This document shows positions 13,977 to 22,390 of a stretch of 26,503 nt of DNA, piece by piece. Under the pieces are notes generated by a model that saw nothing but the letters and a program-made list of their open reading frames with translations, was not told the origin of the DNA and did not search any database. Within the stretch, counting starts at the first letter, position 1; the number at the start of each line of letters is the position of its first letter. The position numbers and the translations under genes were made by a program. The DNA comes from GWB1-39-12 sp964435575. GTDB taxonomy: Bacteria; Patescibacteriota; Microgenomatia; UBA8517. The DNA lies in assembly GCA_964435575.1 (NCBI GenBank), contig CAYSZS010000017.1, forward strand, positions 1 to 26,503, read 5' to 3'.

Positions 13977-15380
13977 CTAGCGAGGAATGAGCTCAAACAT
14001 GGCCGCCGAATTTGCCTGAAAGAATTGTTCTATCCTCCAATTTAGACCGCTAATCGAAACCTCTGTTTCGCTCGTCGTTCCCAAAAAATCTGTCCTTCTA
14101 AAAGTAAAATTTTTGAAAGGCAAATTATCAAAAGTAATTTCAACATTCTCCGAATGATTTAAAAAAGGATCGTAATTAACAACCAAAACTTTTACGACGT
14201 TTCCAGAAGCATCCTTTGTAGCAATCGCTTTCACCCAAGTTCCTGTACCGTAAACGGGATAATATTTCCAATCAAAATTATTCAAAAATTCTATTGCCCT
14301 ATATCTTGGTTTTTCTTCAGGCTCGCCGAAACTATCGTTTGTGAGTATTCCCCACCTACCCCAATTTTTGCTTTGACCTTTGCCGTCTTTTATTTCAAAA
14401 AGAAAGACTATTGGCAACTTTTGAAAGGTTGCGGCATACATTGCCAGTGTATGAACTGCGCTGAAATTTGTGTCGTAACCAAGATCGTTCTCCGAGTTAT
14501 GACCACTTTCAGAAATTATAAATTGTGTATTTACATACTTTGGATATCGAGTTATCCAAGAGCTAACATTCTCAATATCTCTCTCATAATCGTTAACATC
14601 TTTTGAATATCTATGCCAAGAGTAAAAATCGACTCTCAAATCATTTTTTTGGGCGTAATCAAAAAAATCCGTAAACCAATTTTTATAAAGAGCAGTTGTA
14701 CCCGGGCCTCCAAAAGCAAAGGGCAAAACGTCTTGGGCATCCCTTGCGCCTTTTTCGGCATAAGTATAAAGCGTTAAATAATTCTTTGGTCCAGATAATT
14801 TAAATCCACCAAAAAGATCAGGCTCATTCCAAACCTCGTAGTAGACGCCTGCGATTGCCAATCCCCGATTTCCGCTTACATGCTCTATCGTTCTTTGGAC
14901 GAGGAGTTTCCACTCATCCCAGGAGTAAGGTAGATCAACTTCCGTTCCTCTCGACAAAGCTTCCGGCATATAAGAAAGCGACAGAAACGGCCTTGCGCCC
15001 GTTGCTTGTATTGTCTTTATCTGAAGGTCTAACATACCCCAATCAAAACTTAAATTCCCACCAGAGTCTCTTGATACAGGATTATAAAAGTCGTAAATAT
15101 GGTCGATTCTAATATAATAAGGTTCGAGATTATTGACCTTCGATATTACCGGTGTAAGCATGGCCCCCCTTTCTTCGCCGCCCTGTGCCAAATATTTCCA
15201 GTGGGGGGTAAAAGAGCGGGCGCTTGATAAATCGACAACTATATTAGCCTCACTTCCCGATAAATTAAAATAAGCCTTTTCCAAAAAGTGTGTCTTTTTG
15301 TTCAATAAAAACAGACTGATTGGTAAGCTTAGAGTAATAACCAGAATCGTAAAAAACCTAAAATAATATTTTTTTAGCAT
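13977..15380 (-). CDS. Membrane-anchored GH39-like glycoside hydrolase
   Basis: A 467-aa protein. Residues 8-27 are a hydrophobic signal or anchor segment. The rest resembles a (beta/alpha)8 clan-A hydrolase of the GH39 type: RIDH near 91-94, then YYEVWNEPDLFGG with the predicted acid/base E186, then YSWHRYSKD near 254, then FIISESGHN with the predicted nucleophile E291, followed by a C-terminal beta-rich domain (about 370-467). GH39 members cleave xylosides, iduronides or related links; the sugar here cannot be told. It is the last gene of a four-gene envelope operon, starting 1 nt after the previous stop. It should act outside the membrane, perhaps on self or host surface polysaccharide. 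Confidence 0.78.
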   Translation of the reverse strand: MLKKYYFRFFTILVITLSLPISLFLLNKKTHFLEKAYFNLSGSEANIVVDLSSARSFTPHWKYLAQGGEERGAMLTPVISKVNNLEPYYIRIDHIYDFYNPVSRDSGGNLSFDWGMLDLQIKTIQATGARPFLSLSYMPEALSRGTEVDLPYSWDEWKLLVQRTIEHVSGNRGLAIAGVYYEVWNEPDLFGGFKLSGPKNYLTLYTYAEKGARDAQDVLPFAFGGPGTTALYKNWFTDFFDYAQKNDLRVDFYSWHRYSKDVNDYERDIENVSSWITRYPKYVNTQFIISESGHNSENDLGYDTNFSAVHTLAMYAATFQKLPIVFLFEIKDGKGQSKNWGRWGILTNDSFGEPEEKPRYRAIEFLNNFDWKYYPVYGTGTWVKAIATKDASGNVVKVLVVNYDPFLNHSENVEITFDNLPFKNFTFRRTDFLGTTSETEVSISGLNWRIEQFFQANSAAMFELIPR

Positions 15381-15381
15381 A

Positions 15382-16032
15382 TTATTCCTCGGTAATTATT
15401 TTTAGTTTTCCGGATTCGTAAACTGCCGTGTCGGCGGTTAGAGTTTTTGCCTGAACAATATAGTGGTTGTAACCTTCCCATAAAGAAACTTTTCCTGATG
15501 AAACAAATGTTGAGGCCTGACTTGAAGTTTCGATTTGGCTGCCGGTAACTCCTATAAAATGGGTCGCGTCGTATATTCTAAAAAAAGCTTTGCCATTACC
15601 GTTCATCAACTTTATATTCGCCTCAAAGTAGACTTCCAGAAAGCCGGGGAAATCGTTTTTGCTTAAATAAAAATCGGTTCCGGAAAGGTTCGTCCAGTCC
15701 GTTGCCAAAGTACTTCCCGACCCGGGGATAGGAACGTAGAATGTACGACGAACTTTCTTAGCCGAAGCGCTCGTTACGGGGTTGGGGGTCGGGCTGGTAG
15801 AAACCATTTCTTCTGACATTAATTCTGCGATTTTAAGCTCTATATAGCGCTTACACTCCTCCCCACACTCATCTTTGGCCACTTGATCTCGGGAAGAATC
15901 TTCAACAAGCAATTTTATATTAGAATCGTTATCGTCAGCCGTCTTAAAAATGGTTGTGTATAGCAAATAACCAAGAAGTAAATTTACAAGAAACAGGTCA
16001 ATTGTTAATATAACTTTAAGTAAGCTCTTCAT
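15382..16032 (-). CDS. Single-pass membrane protein of unknown function
   Basis: A 216-aa protein I do not recognise. Residues 7-29 are a membrane anchor. An acidic segment with two cysteines (CGEEC near 56-60) follows, then a Ser/Thr/Pro linker near 78-90. Residues 93-214 form a beta-rich outside domain, FYVPIPGSG to KLKIITEE, with an alternating strand pattern that suggests a jelly-roll or carbohydrate-binding fold, though no family is identified. It overlaps the previous gene by 4 nt (ATGA) and is followed 1 nt later by the GH39-like gene. A joint role at the cell surface with that hydrolase is likely from context. Confidence 0.75.
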   Translation of the reverse strand: MKSLLKVILTIDLFLVNLLLGYLLYTTIFKTADDNDSNIKLLVEDSSRDQVAKDECGEECKRYIELKIAELMSEEMVSTSPTPNPVTSASAKKVRRTFYVPIPGSGSTLATDWTNLSGTDFYLSKNDFPGFLEVYFEANIKLMNGNGKAFFRIYDATHFIGVTGSQIETSSQASTFVSSGKVSLWEGYNHYIVQAKTLTADTAVYESGKLKIITEE

Positions 16033-16613
16033 TTAAAACTCACATTATAATCCAGACTTGGGGGTATGAGATTGTCTTCACGAAGACCGCTTCTTGAAAT
16101 TTCTCTTTCAAGAACATTTACGTCTTCTTCAAGTTGTAATATCTCAGGATCACCGGCATATATTGAAGGCTTATAAGGTTCGTATGATGCGGGAGTCGGA
16201 GTCGGCTCAAACTTAGGCTCAATCGCCTCACCGCCTTCTTGTAAAAGTCTGAAAAGTTTAACGCCTATAAAAACTAAGATCATCAAAAAGACAAAAATGA
16301 GAAAGCTTCTAACGAGCCTTTTTATAAATTTATTTTCAAAAGCTCCTTTTACAGAAGTAGTCAAGGTAGAACCGGTTGCTAACCCTTTGGCTGTGAGAGG
16401 CCCGGAAGAAGTGGAGACTTTTTCGAGACTTTTACTAACAAAAGCCTTGAATTTTTGGATATCTTGCTTCACACTATCATCCTCTGGAACAGCTTGGAAA
16501 GATTTATCTTGCTGATCTGACCTGACAGGAGCTACGGGCTTTCCCATCAAGGCGCGAATCCAGCCAGTAAGTCCTCCAATTTTATTTTCTGTTTGACTTT
16601 TTAGCGTCACCAT
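16029..16613 (-). CDS. Single-pass membrane protein of unknown function
   Basis: A 194-aa protein with no family I recognise. Residues 1-100 are polar and probably cytoplasmic, with a GWIRALMGKP segment near 17-26. A strong membrane segment lies at about 103-124 (SFLIFVFLMILVFIGVKLF). The outer part has a Pro/Thr stalk (EPTPTPASYEPYKP), a short acidic coiled coil with LQLEEDVNVLEREIS, and a C-terminal tail. It starts 4 nt after the preceding gene and shares an ATGA junction with the next. The topology differs from its neighbour: a large inside domain here, a large outside domain there. It may join inside and outside parts of one complex. Confidence 0.75.
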   Translation of the reverse strand: MVTLKSQTENKIGGLTGWIRALMGKPVAPVRSDQQDKSFQAVPEDDSVKQDIQKFKAFVSKSLEKVSTSSGPLTAKGLATGSTLTTSVKGAFENKFIKRLVRSFLIFVFLMILVFIGVKLFRLLQEGGEAIEPKFEPTPTPASYEPYKPSIYAGDPEILQLEEDVNVLEREISRSGLREDNLIPPSLDYNVSFK

Positions 16614-16617
16614 TTTT

Positions 16618-17493
16618 TTATTCTTCAGCGGTTTTAATCTCCCGAATCACCTCTCTCAAAAAGGTATTCGCCTCTTTTAAGAAGAGCTGGGATTCACCCA
16701 AAACTCCGATCATGTCATTGTAGTGTTTAAGAATCGCTTTCCTTTGCTTGACAATGAGAACGATCATATTATCAACTTCAACTTGTTTTTCTTTACTTCT
16801 CACAATTCTTGCGTTTGTTTCAAAAGTCCAGCGATCTAAAACTTCAAATTTTTCGTTACTGAATTTATATCCTTCTCTATCTTCGTCTCTTATTATTTCA
16901 AGTTTATTTTTGACGGCTGTTAGTGCGGAATCCGACCTCTGAGTAAAGTCAGATATTTTTCCGTAAGGAAGCGTTATCATGACTTCATAAACCAGAGGTT
17001 CGACTCCCTCCCATCGTTTTTCGGCAAGATCAGAATCTTTGACAAGATCATCCAATGTGCCCGCAGAAGGAAGCGTATCTCGATGATCGGTAAACCATCC
17101 TATTTCTTGATCTACTCTTAAGGTAAGCGACTCTTTCCTTACTTCAGAAACGCTTATTGCCTCAGATAACCTCGCCAAAAGCATTGAGAGATAGGCAATC
17201 ACGACGTCGTCTCTGGCCTGAAGCATCTTTAGCGTGGCTTCTTGGGCATCCTGCCTACTCTTTAATGACTGGAAACGAAGATATTGCGACCTTCTTAGAA
17301 GATATTCCTCATGAGCCTTTTGATAATCTTGGAGTTTTAAAATGTATTCTTGATACGCCTGATCAAAACCTTTTTCTTCTTCTTTAATCTCTGACGACTG
17401 GGTCGCTTCGGACGACTGTGAAAAAACTTGTTGAACCGCTATTAAATTCAGGGTGACAAAAAAAATAGTGGGCAGAATCAAATATTTCTTCAT
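16618..17493 (-). CDS. Exported coiled-coil protein of unknown function
   Basis: A 291-aa protein with a signal peptide (MKKYLILPTIFFVTLNLIAV, then QQVFSQ, a possible cleavage region near residue 25). The mature part is almost wholly helical and charged. Residues 45-120 contain a Tyr/Gln-rich coiled coil (YQEYILKLQDYQKAHEEYLL), followed by a helical bundle to the end. There are no cysteines and no lipobox. It is the first gene of the four-gene envelope operon and stands 66 nt after cysS. No enzymatic motif is visible; a structural or scaffolding role outside the membrane is likely but unproven. Confidence 0.78.
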   Translation of the reverse strand: MKKYLILPTIFFVTLNLIAVQQVFSQSSEATQSSEIKEEEKGFDQAYQEYILKLQDYQKAHEEYLLRRSQYLRFQSLKSRQDAQEATLKMLQARDDVVIAYLSMLLARLSEAISVSEVRKESLTLRVDQEIGWFTDHRDTLPSAGTLDDLVKDSDLAEKRWEGVEPLVYEVMITLPYGKISDFTQRSDSALTAVKNKLEIIRDEDREGYKFSNEKFEVLDRWTFETNARIVRSKEKQVEVDNMIVLIVKQRKAILKHYNDMIGVLGESQLFLKEANTFLREVIREIKTAEE

Positions 17494-17559
17494 GTATTTT
17501 AAATTTACACTTTTAGCTTTAAGACTACAACTTCATTGGTAAACCGATTAGATTTAGTG

Positions 17560-19002
17560 CTAAGGACCTCCATTTTTGACTTTTGGTCCTTCCGGCGTGT
17601 CCTCAACTTTAAACCCTTTTTTCTCTATCTTCTTTCTTATCTCATCAGCCTCTTCAAACTTACCCCCCCCTCTTAATTCTTCTCTTTGATTTATTAAGTC
17701 CTTGACTTCCTTTGGTACTTTTGGTACTTGTGGTACTTCTGGTACTTCTCCAAGCTTTAGCCCCGACACTTCATCAAAACTCATCGCCAAATCGTATTTA
17801 TCCTCAGACGGAATACTACTCTTCATAGCTTCCCAAAAGACTGCTAATGCCTTAGGTGTATTGAGATCATCGCATATCGATTCTTGAAAACGCAAGCTGT
17901 AATCATCAACTTTCTTACTTTTCTCGCTAGATAAAGCGGTCCTCGAACTTTGAATTTTTGCAGCTAAAACTTGTTCGCGCAAATTATTTAGTGATTTTTG
18001 AGCTCCCGTCATAGAATCCCAAGTAAAGTTTAATGGATCTCTGTAATGAGCTGTTAAATATAGATATCTTAGAGAAAGAGGGTCAAAACCTCTTTTTACA
18101 ATATCCTCGATTGTATAAATATTTCCCAAACTTCTACCCATCCTTTTACCCTCAACTTTCAAAAAAGTTCCGTGAATCCAATACTTTACAAACGTTTTCC
18201 CTGTAGCCGCCTCTGCTTGAGCAATTTCATTGGGATGATGAGTCGATCTTAAATCTTCCCCACCCACATGGATGTCAAAGCTTTCTCCAAGATATTTCAT
18301 ACTCATTGCCGAACACTCAATATGCCATCCCGGGAATCCTATGCCCCACGGACTCTTCCACTCCATTTGTCTCATTCCCGGTACTTCCGAAAATTTCCAA
18401 AGGGCAAAGTCTCTTGGATTTTTTTTCTCGGGGTTGGGTTCTACCCTAGCTCCTTCTTTAAAATTATCCAAGGTTGAGAGTTCTCCGTACTTCCTATCTG
18501 TCTCTTTCTCAAACTTCACTGTATCAAAATAAATTCCATCGGAAATCATATACGTGAATCCTTTTTCCTCAATTTTCTTGACTAAAACTATCTGTTCTTT
18601 AATATGATCTGTTGCTTTTGAGAAAAGGAGGGGCTGGCTCAAATTCAGCTTTTTATAATCCTTTAAAAAGGTTTCTGTATAAAATTTTGCAATATCCCAA
18701 GCAGTTTTTCCTTCGCGTTTAGCAGCCTTTTCTATTCTATCCTCGCCTAAATCTGCATCGCCCAGGTTGTCACCCGTTAAATGACCGACATCAGTCAGAT
18801 TCATCACATAACGAACCGTAAAACCTTTATACCCCAGGGTTCTTACTAAAACGTCAGCAAGCGTGTAAGTACGGAAATTACCGATTGAAGCATTGTTGTA
18901 AACTGTCGGGCCACAGGTATACATTCCGACATTGGGCGGATTTATTGGTATAAACTTCTCTTTCTTACGAGTGAGTGAGTTGGTTAAAAAAAGATTAGGC
19001 AT
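17560..19002 (-). CDS. cysS: Cysteine--tRNA ligase with altered signature motifs
   Basis: A 480-aa class I synthetase that charges tRNA-Cys. The zinc ligands are all present: C30, C230 (GWHIEC), H255 and E259 (HHPNE). The overall layout, including CGPTVY at 30-35 and FDIHVGGEDL near 242-251, is CysRS throughout. The HIGH motif is unusual: ASIGN at 38-42 in place of AHIGN, so the first His is Ser. The KMSKS loop reads RMGRS (287-291). A linker near 430-445 carries a (E/Q/K)VP repeat encoded by 9-bp tandem units at about 17711-17746. The C-terminal domain follows. It comes 24 nt after the coiled-coil gene. Function is very likely kept despite the motif changes. Confidence 0.95.
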   Translation of the reverse strand: MPNLFLTNSLTRKKEKFIPINPPNVGMYTCGPTVYNNASIGNFRTYTLADVLVRTLGYKGFTVRYVMNLTDVGHLTGDNLGDADLGEDRIEKAAKREGKTAWDIAKFYTETFLKDYKKLNLSQPLLFSKATDHIKEQIVLVKKIEEKGFTYMISDGIYFDTVKFEKETDRKYGELSTLDNFKEGARVEPNPEKKNPRDFALWKFSEVPGMRQMEWKSPWGIGFPGWHIECSAMSMKYLGESFDIHVGGEDLRSTHHPNEIAQAEAATGKTFVKYWIHGTFLKVEGKRMGRSLGNIYTIEDIVKRGFDPLSLRYLYLTAHYRDPLNFTWDSMTGAQKSLNNLREQVLAAKIQSSRTALSSEKSKKVDDYSLRFQESICDDLNTPKALAVFWEAMKSSIPSEDKYDLAMSFDEVSGLKLGEVPEVPQVPKVPKEVKDLINQREELRGGGKFEEADEIRKKIEKKGFKVEDTPEGPKVKNGGP

Positions 19003-19026
19003 ATAAGTCGTATAATATTTATAAAT

Positions 19027-19479
19027 TTACCCCGAAATCTGTTTTCCCATTTCCTTTGTTCCTTGTTTTTTCTTCAGAAATCTTAAAAAGCCCCTTCTGG
19101 GTTTTGTTTTAGGCTCAATAAGTTGCTGAGAGGATTGATCTTGAACCTGTGTTTTGTCCATCTCTTGCTTTTGTAATTGCAGCCACTCTTCCTCTTTTCT
19201 CTTCCTCTCAAGACTAATTCTTTTTAGCTCCTCCTCCAACTCTTGTATACGCTTTTTTTTCTTGGCCTCAAGCTCAGACTTTTGAGCTGGCGAGATTTCA
19301 CCTACTTTTCCGTCACCTCCCACAATTTGTTGAACGATATCAGAAGAGCTTTTTTCTTGCTTCAGAATTTGAGATTTGGACGTTTTCAAAAGCTCAAAGG
19401 GTTCCCTAGCAATTTGCTTGGCAACTTGTTTTGCAGTATCAGCCGCAGTTTTTTTAGTTTGTTTAATAAAACCATCCAT
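19027..19479 (-). CDS. Small charged coiled-coil protein of unknown function
   Basis: A 150-aa soluble protein. Residues 1-45 are an amphipathic helix with KQTKKTAADTAKQVAKQIA, and residues 72-115 a highly charged coiled coil (KKKKRIQELEEELKRI, ERKRKEEEW). The C-terminus is basic (RRGFLRFLKKK) with a short tail ending KEMGKQISG. No domain is recognised. A good ribosome site, GGGAG, stands 6-7 nt before the ATG at 19479, one of the few clear ones here. The gene directly follows the recR stop, with no gap. The basic tail could bind nucleic acid or membrane; this is inference. Confidence 0.75.
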   Translation of the reverse strand: MDGFIKQTKKTAADTAKQVAKQIAREPFELLKTSKSQILKQEKSSSDIVQQIVGGDGKVGEISPAQKSELEAKKKKRIQELEEELKRISLERKRKEEEWLQLQKQEMDKTQVQDQSSQQLIEPKTKPRRGFLRFLKKKQGTKEMGKQISG

Positions 19480-20109
19480 TTACATCTCCCTTCTTCCTTC
19501 TAAAGCTTGCCTTAAAGTCGTTTCGTCAGCATACTCCAAATCCGCGCCGGTTGGAATTCCCATCCCCAGCCTCGTAATTTTCAGGTCGTCTCCATTTAAA
19601 AATCTTTCCCTAATCTTTTTCGCCAAATACATTGCGGTTGCGTCGCCCTCCATGGTGGGATTTGTTGCAATAATAATTTCGCGGATTTGCACCGAATTTT
19701 TAAGCCGATCTTCGCTGATCCTTTTAAATAAGTCTTCTATAAAAATCTCGTCTGGCCCAATATTTTCCAGCGGGTTAAGACTTCCGTGCAAAACGTGATA
19801 AAGTCCAAAATATTTCCCTGTTTTCTCAAAAGCAAGAACTTCCAGAGGCTCCTCAACTACCATTATTTGACTTTTGTCTCTTTTAAAATCTGAACAAATC
19901 GGACAGGGATCTTCTTCGCTCACGTTTTTACATTGCGAGCAGATAATTGTGTTTTTCTTTAAACTTGAAAGAGAGTCTGCAAAATACTCAAGTTCGGTTT
20001 GCGGCAGGTGCAAAAGATAATAAGTCAGTCTTTGGGCTGTTTTCGGCCCGATTCCCGGTAGTTTCTGGAAAGATTCTATAAGGTTACTTATTGGTTTCGG
20101 AATCTTCAT
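19480..20109 (-). CDS. recR: Recombination mediator RecR
   Basis: A 209-aa protein of usual length is 200. Helix-hairpin-helix LPGIGPKTAQRL at 17-28, a C4 zinc finger (C57, C60, C69, C72), and a Toprim domain from about 80 (VVEEPLEV) through NPTMEGDATAMYL at 150-162. RecR works with RecO and RecF to load RecA on gapped DNA. It belongs to the conserved dnaX-ybaB-recR cluster, although a 178-nt gap with a repeat element separates it from ybaB. A TATAAT at 20121-20126 lies 11 nt before the ATG, so it probably has its own promoter. Confidence 0.96.
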   Translation of the reverse strand: MKIPKPISNLIESFQKLPGIGPKTAQRLTYYLLHLPQTELEYFADSLSSLKKNTIICSQCKNVSEEDPCPICSDFKRDKSQIMVVEEPLEVLAFEKTGKYFGLYHVLHGSLNPLENIGPDEIFIEDLFKRISEDRLKNSVQIREIIIATNPTMEGDATAMYLAKKIRERFLNGDDLKITRLGMGIPTGADLEYADETTLRQALEGRREM

Positions 20110-20120
20110 AACTCAAATTA

Positions 20121-20126
20121 ATTATA
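20121..20126 (-). promoter_or_regulatory. Candidate -10 box (TATAAT) of recR
   Basis: A perfect TATAAT on the minus strand, 11 nt before the ATG at 20109. It gives a leader of only a few bases. The gap with the repeat element upstream suggests that recR is not simply read through from ybaB. Confidence 0.45.
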
Positions 20127-20145
20127 TCTGAAGAAACTCAAAGTA

Positions 20146-20279
20146 AAAAGTCTTATTTTCACGAAAAAATATTAGTATCTATTCGTAGCATTCGCACTCG
20201 CCTCGCTATAGCTATGGCGGAGCGGGTAAATTCGCAGATTGGCGTTATATCAGGCAAGTTTAACTTACTGAAGACTTTT
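20146..20279. repeat. Palindromic intergenic element, copy 2 (inverted)
   Basis: The element is bounded by a 9-bp inverted repeat (AAAAGTCTT 20146-20154, AAGACTTTT 20271-20279). A near-palindrome of 26 nt at 20199-20224 has CTATAGCTAT at its centre. On the minus strand, 20195-20171 reads GCGAATGCTACGAATAG then ATACTAAT, which matches 4893-4919 except for one base and a two-base gap. A second shared part is TGCGAATTTACCCGC at 20235-20221, close to TGCGAATATACCTGC of copy 1. No open reading frame lies inside. Confidence 0.65.
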
Positions 20280-20287
20280 AAGTGACC

Positions 20288-20572
20288 TCAACTCATACCT
20301 CCAAGAAGACCACTAAGACCACCTCCCATTTCCATCATCTTTTTGGCAGCTTTTTTCTGGACTTCTTTCATGGCACGATTTATAAGATCAATCGTTTTGC
20401 TTTGATCCTCTCCATTAACTTCCAGACTAATAATATTCTGTGTTCCGTCCACAGTAACTTTCATCCCATCCCTTTCTTCTGTATGTCTTATATCCTTTAA
20501 TTCATCCTGAAGCTTCTTAGCCTGCTGACGAAGCTTAATTAATTCCTTTGCTTGTTGTAATTTGTCAAACAT
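20288..20572 (-). CDS. ybaB: YbaB/EbfC nucleoid-associated protein
   Basis: A 94-aa protein of the YbaB family, a small dimeric DNA-binding protein. It begins MFDKLQQAKELIKLRQQAKKLQ, the typical N-terminal helix, has the central strands KVTVDGTQNIISLEVNGE, and ends in a Gly-rich tail (GGGLSGLLGGMS). It lies 34 nt after dnaX, as in many bacteria, and before recR. Confidence 0.93.
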   Translation of the reverse strand: MFDKLQQAKELIKLRQQAKKLQDELKDIRHTEERDGMKVTVDGTQNIISLEVNGEDQSKTIDLINRAMKEVQKKAAKKMMEMGGGLSGLLGGMS

Positions 20573-20606
20573 AATTAAATTTGAAATTAGACAATTGAAA
20601 CTATCG

Positions 20607-22289
20607 TCAAGACCCGAATATCTCTTTGGCGACTTTTATTATATCCTCATCTTCGCTTTCAGTCAAAACCGAGTCTGACTCGGTCAAAATAACATCCGAT
20701 TGTTCTGCCACAACCGTTTTTGAACTCGTTTCAACGTTTGGTTTAACTTCGTCAACCTTGTTACTTTTTAGGGGGGGTTCGGTTAAAGTACAAACTACTC
20801 TAATCCTGCTACCAAATACCTCCTCTATAACGTCCTCAAGAATGTCCCTATGAGGATTTGTCTCAAGTCTCTCCTTATGAAATTTGTAATAAACACCAAG
20901 TGTTAAAACGCCTCCATCTAAACTTAGAGGCTTTGCCGCCCTTAGAAGTGCTTCGGTTGATGTATTTTTTGGCCTAATTTGAGTTAATATCTTTAGCCAA
21001 GATTCCTTAGTAAAGCCGTTGGTATTACTATTTTCGGATTCTTCTTTGATCACCGAAGTCACTAAATTATCTAATATATCCGAGGTATACGTGTTTGATC
21101 TCTCTTCCTTTTCCTCTAACTTCTCTAATTCTTTCTTTCCACCCAACTTTATCCCAGATTTATCTTTTTCTACTTCCAAACCTTGGTTCGTTAATTTCCC
21201 GCCAGAGTCGATACCGATTTCGTTAAATGATTGACTTTTTTTTACAGATCCGCACCATTTAATTACTGCGAGCTCCAAAGGAATCTGTTCTAAATATGAA
21301 TTTGGTATATCGCCATAAACCTTTGTGAGTAGTTCAATTAAACGAACCGTTTCTTCTTTATCGAAATATTTAATCTCTTCTCCTTCAAGGCCCATTTTGT
21401 TCATTAAAGCGCTACGAAGCCTTGTAATAATATGCTCCGTAACATTTCTAAGCGACGCTCCTGAATTCACCGCATTTTCTATTGCATAAAGAGCTTTTTT
21501 AACATCTCTTCTTGATAAATACGACAAAAAATCTTCGACATCAAAAGCTTTTTTATTAAAAAGATAGTCTTCGACCTCCTTTAATTCCAGTATTTTAAGC
21601 TCTAATTGAAGGGTTTCCAGAAGCTTAACGGCGTCCCTAAAAGAACCGTCCGAATGCTTCGCAATTAATTCCAGACCTTCAGTTTCAACCTTTATTTTTT
21701 CATCCTTAGCGACTCTTTCTAAAGATCTTACTATTTCGTTCAGCTTTGCCTTCTTAAAAACTACATGTGTACACCGCGAGCGAATCGTTGCAATTAATTT
21801 TTCAGGATTTGTCGTTGCTAGAATAAACATGACGTGCTCGGGTGGTTCTTCCAATGTTTTAAGAAGGGCATTTGATGCCTCTAAAGTCAACATATGCGCT
21901 TCGTCAATAATGTAGACTTTATTTTTAGCACGAGCGGTCGCAAGCTTCACAGCCTCGCGAAGACTTCGAACATCATCAATTCCCCGGTGAGACGCAGCAT
22001 CAAGCTCTATTACATCAATATTCGTCCCTTTCGATATGGAAATACACTGTCCGCACTGATTACACGGCTCGAGTTTCCCCGGTCCTCGAAGCGAGGGCGT
22101 TCTCGATTCGCAGTTTACTATCTTGGCCAAAATCCTCGCTGCTGAAGTTTTTCCGATTCCTTTCGGGCCCGAAAAAAGAAATGCATGAGGCATCTTCCCT
22201 GATGCTACAATTTTTTTAAGAGACTCGCGCGCGCTTTGGGAATCCAACTCGTCTAAAGTTCGGGGGCGATATTTTAGGTAAAATGTCAT
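20607..22289 (-). CDS. dnaX: DNA polymerase III subunit tau/gamma
   Basis: A 560-aa clamp-loader ATPase. Walker A GPKGIGKTS at 41-49, zinc-binding cysteines C60, C76, C79 and C82, Walker B with DEAH at 129-132, sensor 1 LATTNPEKL, and the SRC motif at 171-173. Domain III runs to about 346. From about 360 the protein is a charged linker and a domain with GFTKESWLKILTQI and GGVLTLGVYYKFHKE, then an acidic tail ending IIKVAKEIFGS. Directly at the domain III/IV border, codons 350-352 contain an A8 run (T8 at 21236-21243 on the plus strand); a -1 shift there meets a stop four codons later. This could yield a short gamma-like form. It heads the dnaX-ybaB pair. Confidence 0.96.
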   Translation of the reverse strand: MTFYLKYRPRTLDELDSQSARESLKKIVASGKMPHAFLFSGPKGIGKTSAARILAKIVNCESRTPSLRGPGKLEPCNQCGQCISISKGTNIDVIELDAASHRGIDDVRSLREAVKLATARAKNKVYIIDEAHMLTLEASNALLKTLEEPPEHVMFILATTNPEKLIATIRSRCTHVVFKKAKLNEIVRSLERVAKDEKIKVETEGLELIAKHSDGSFRDAVKLLETLQLELKILELKEVEDYLFNKKAFDVEDFLSYLSRRDVKKALYAIENAVNSGASLRNVTEHIITRLRSALMNKMGLEGEEIKYFDKEETVRLIELLTKVYGDIPNSYLEQIPLELAVIKWCGSVKKSQSFNEIGIDSGGKLTNQGLEVEKDKSGIKLGGKKELEKLEEKEERSNTYTSDILDNLVTSVIKEESENSNTNGFTKESWLKILTQIRPKNTSTEALLRAAKPLSLDGGVLTLGVYYKFHKERLETNPHRDILEDVIEEVFGSRIRVVCTLTEPPLKSNKVDEVKPNVETSSKTVVAEQSDVILTESDSVLTESEDEDIIKVAKEIFGS

Positions 22290-22364
22290 GGTTAAAATTG
22301 TTAAACAGTTAAATGGTTATATAGTTACGTATCTCTATTTTAGTATCACTTAAACCATCTAACT
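22290..22364. repeat. Short octamer array with an inverted partner between dnaX and ybeY
   Basis: Upstream of dnaX, 22290-22327 holds five degenerate 8-bp units of the type NGTTAAAN. A partly inverted partner (AACCATCTAACT at 22353-22364) pairs with AGTTAAATGGTT at 22307-22318 with one mismatch. The spacer is about 34 nt. It occupies most of the 101-nt gap between the two genes and could form a hairpin in the transcript. Confidence 0.45.
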
Positions 22365-22390
22365 ATCTGGCCATAGAGCTATTCTTTTAT

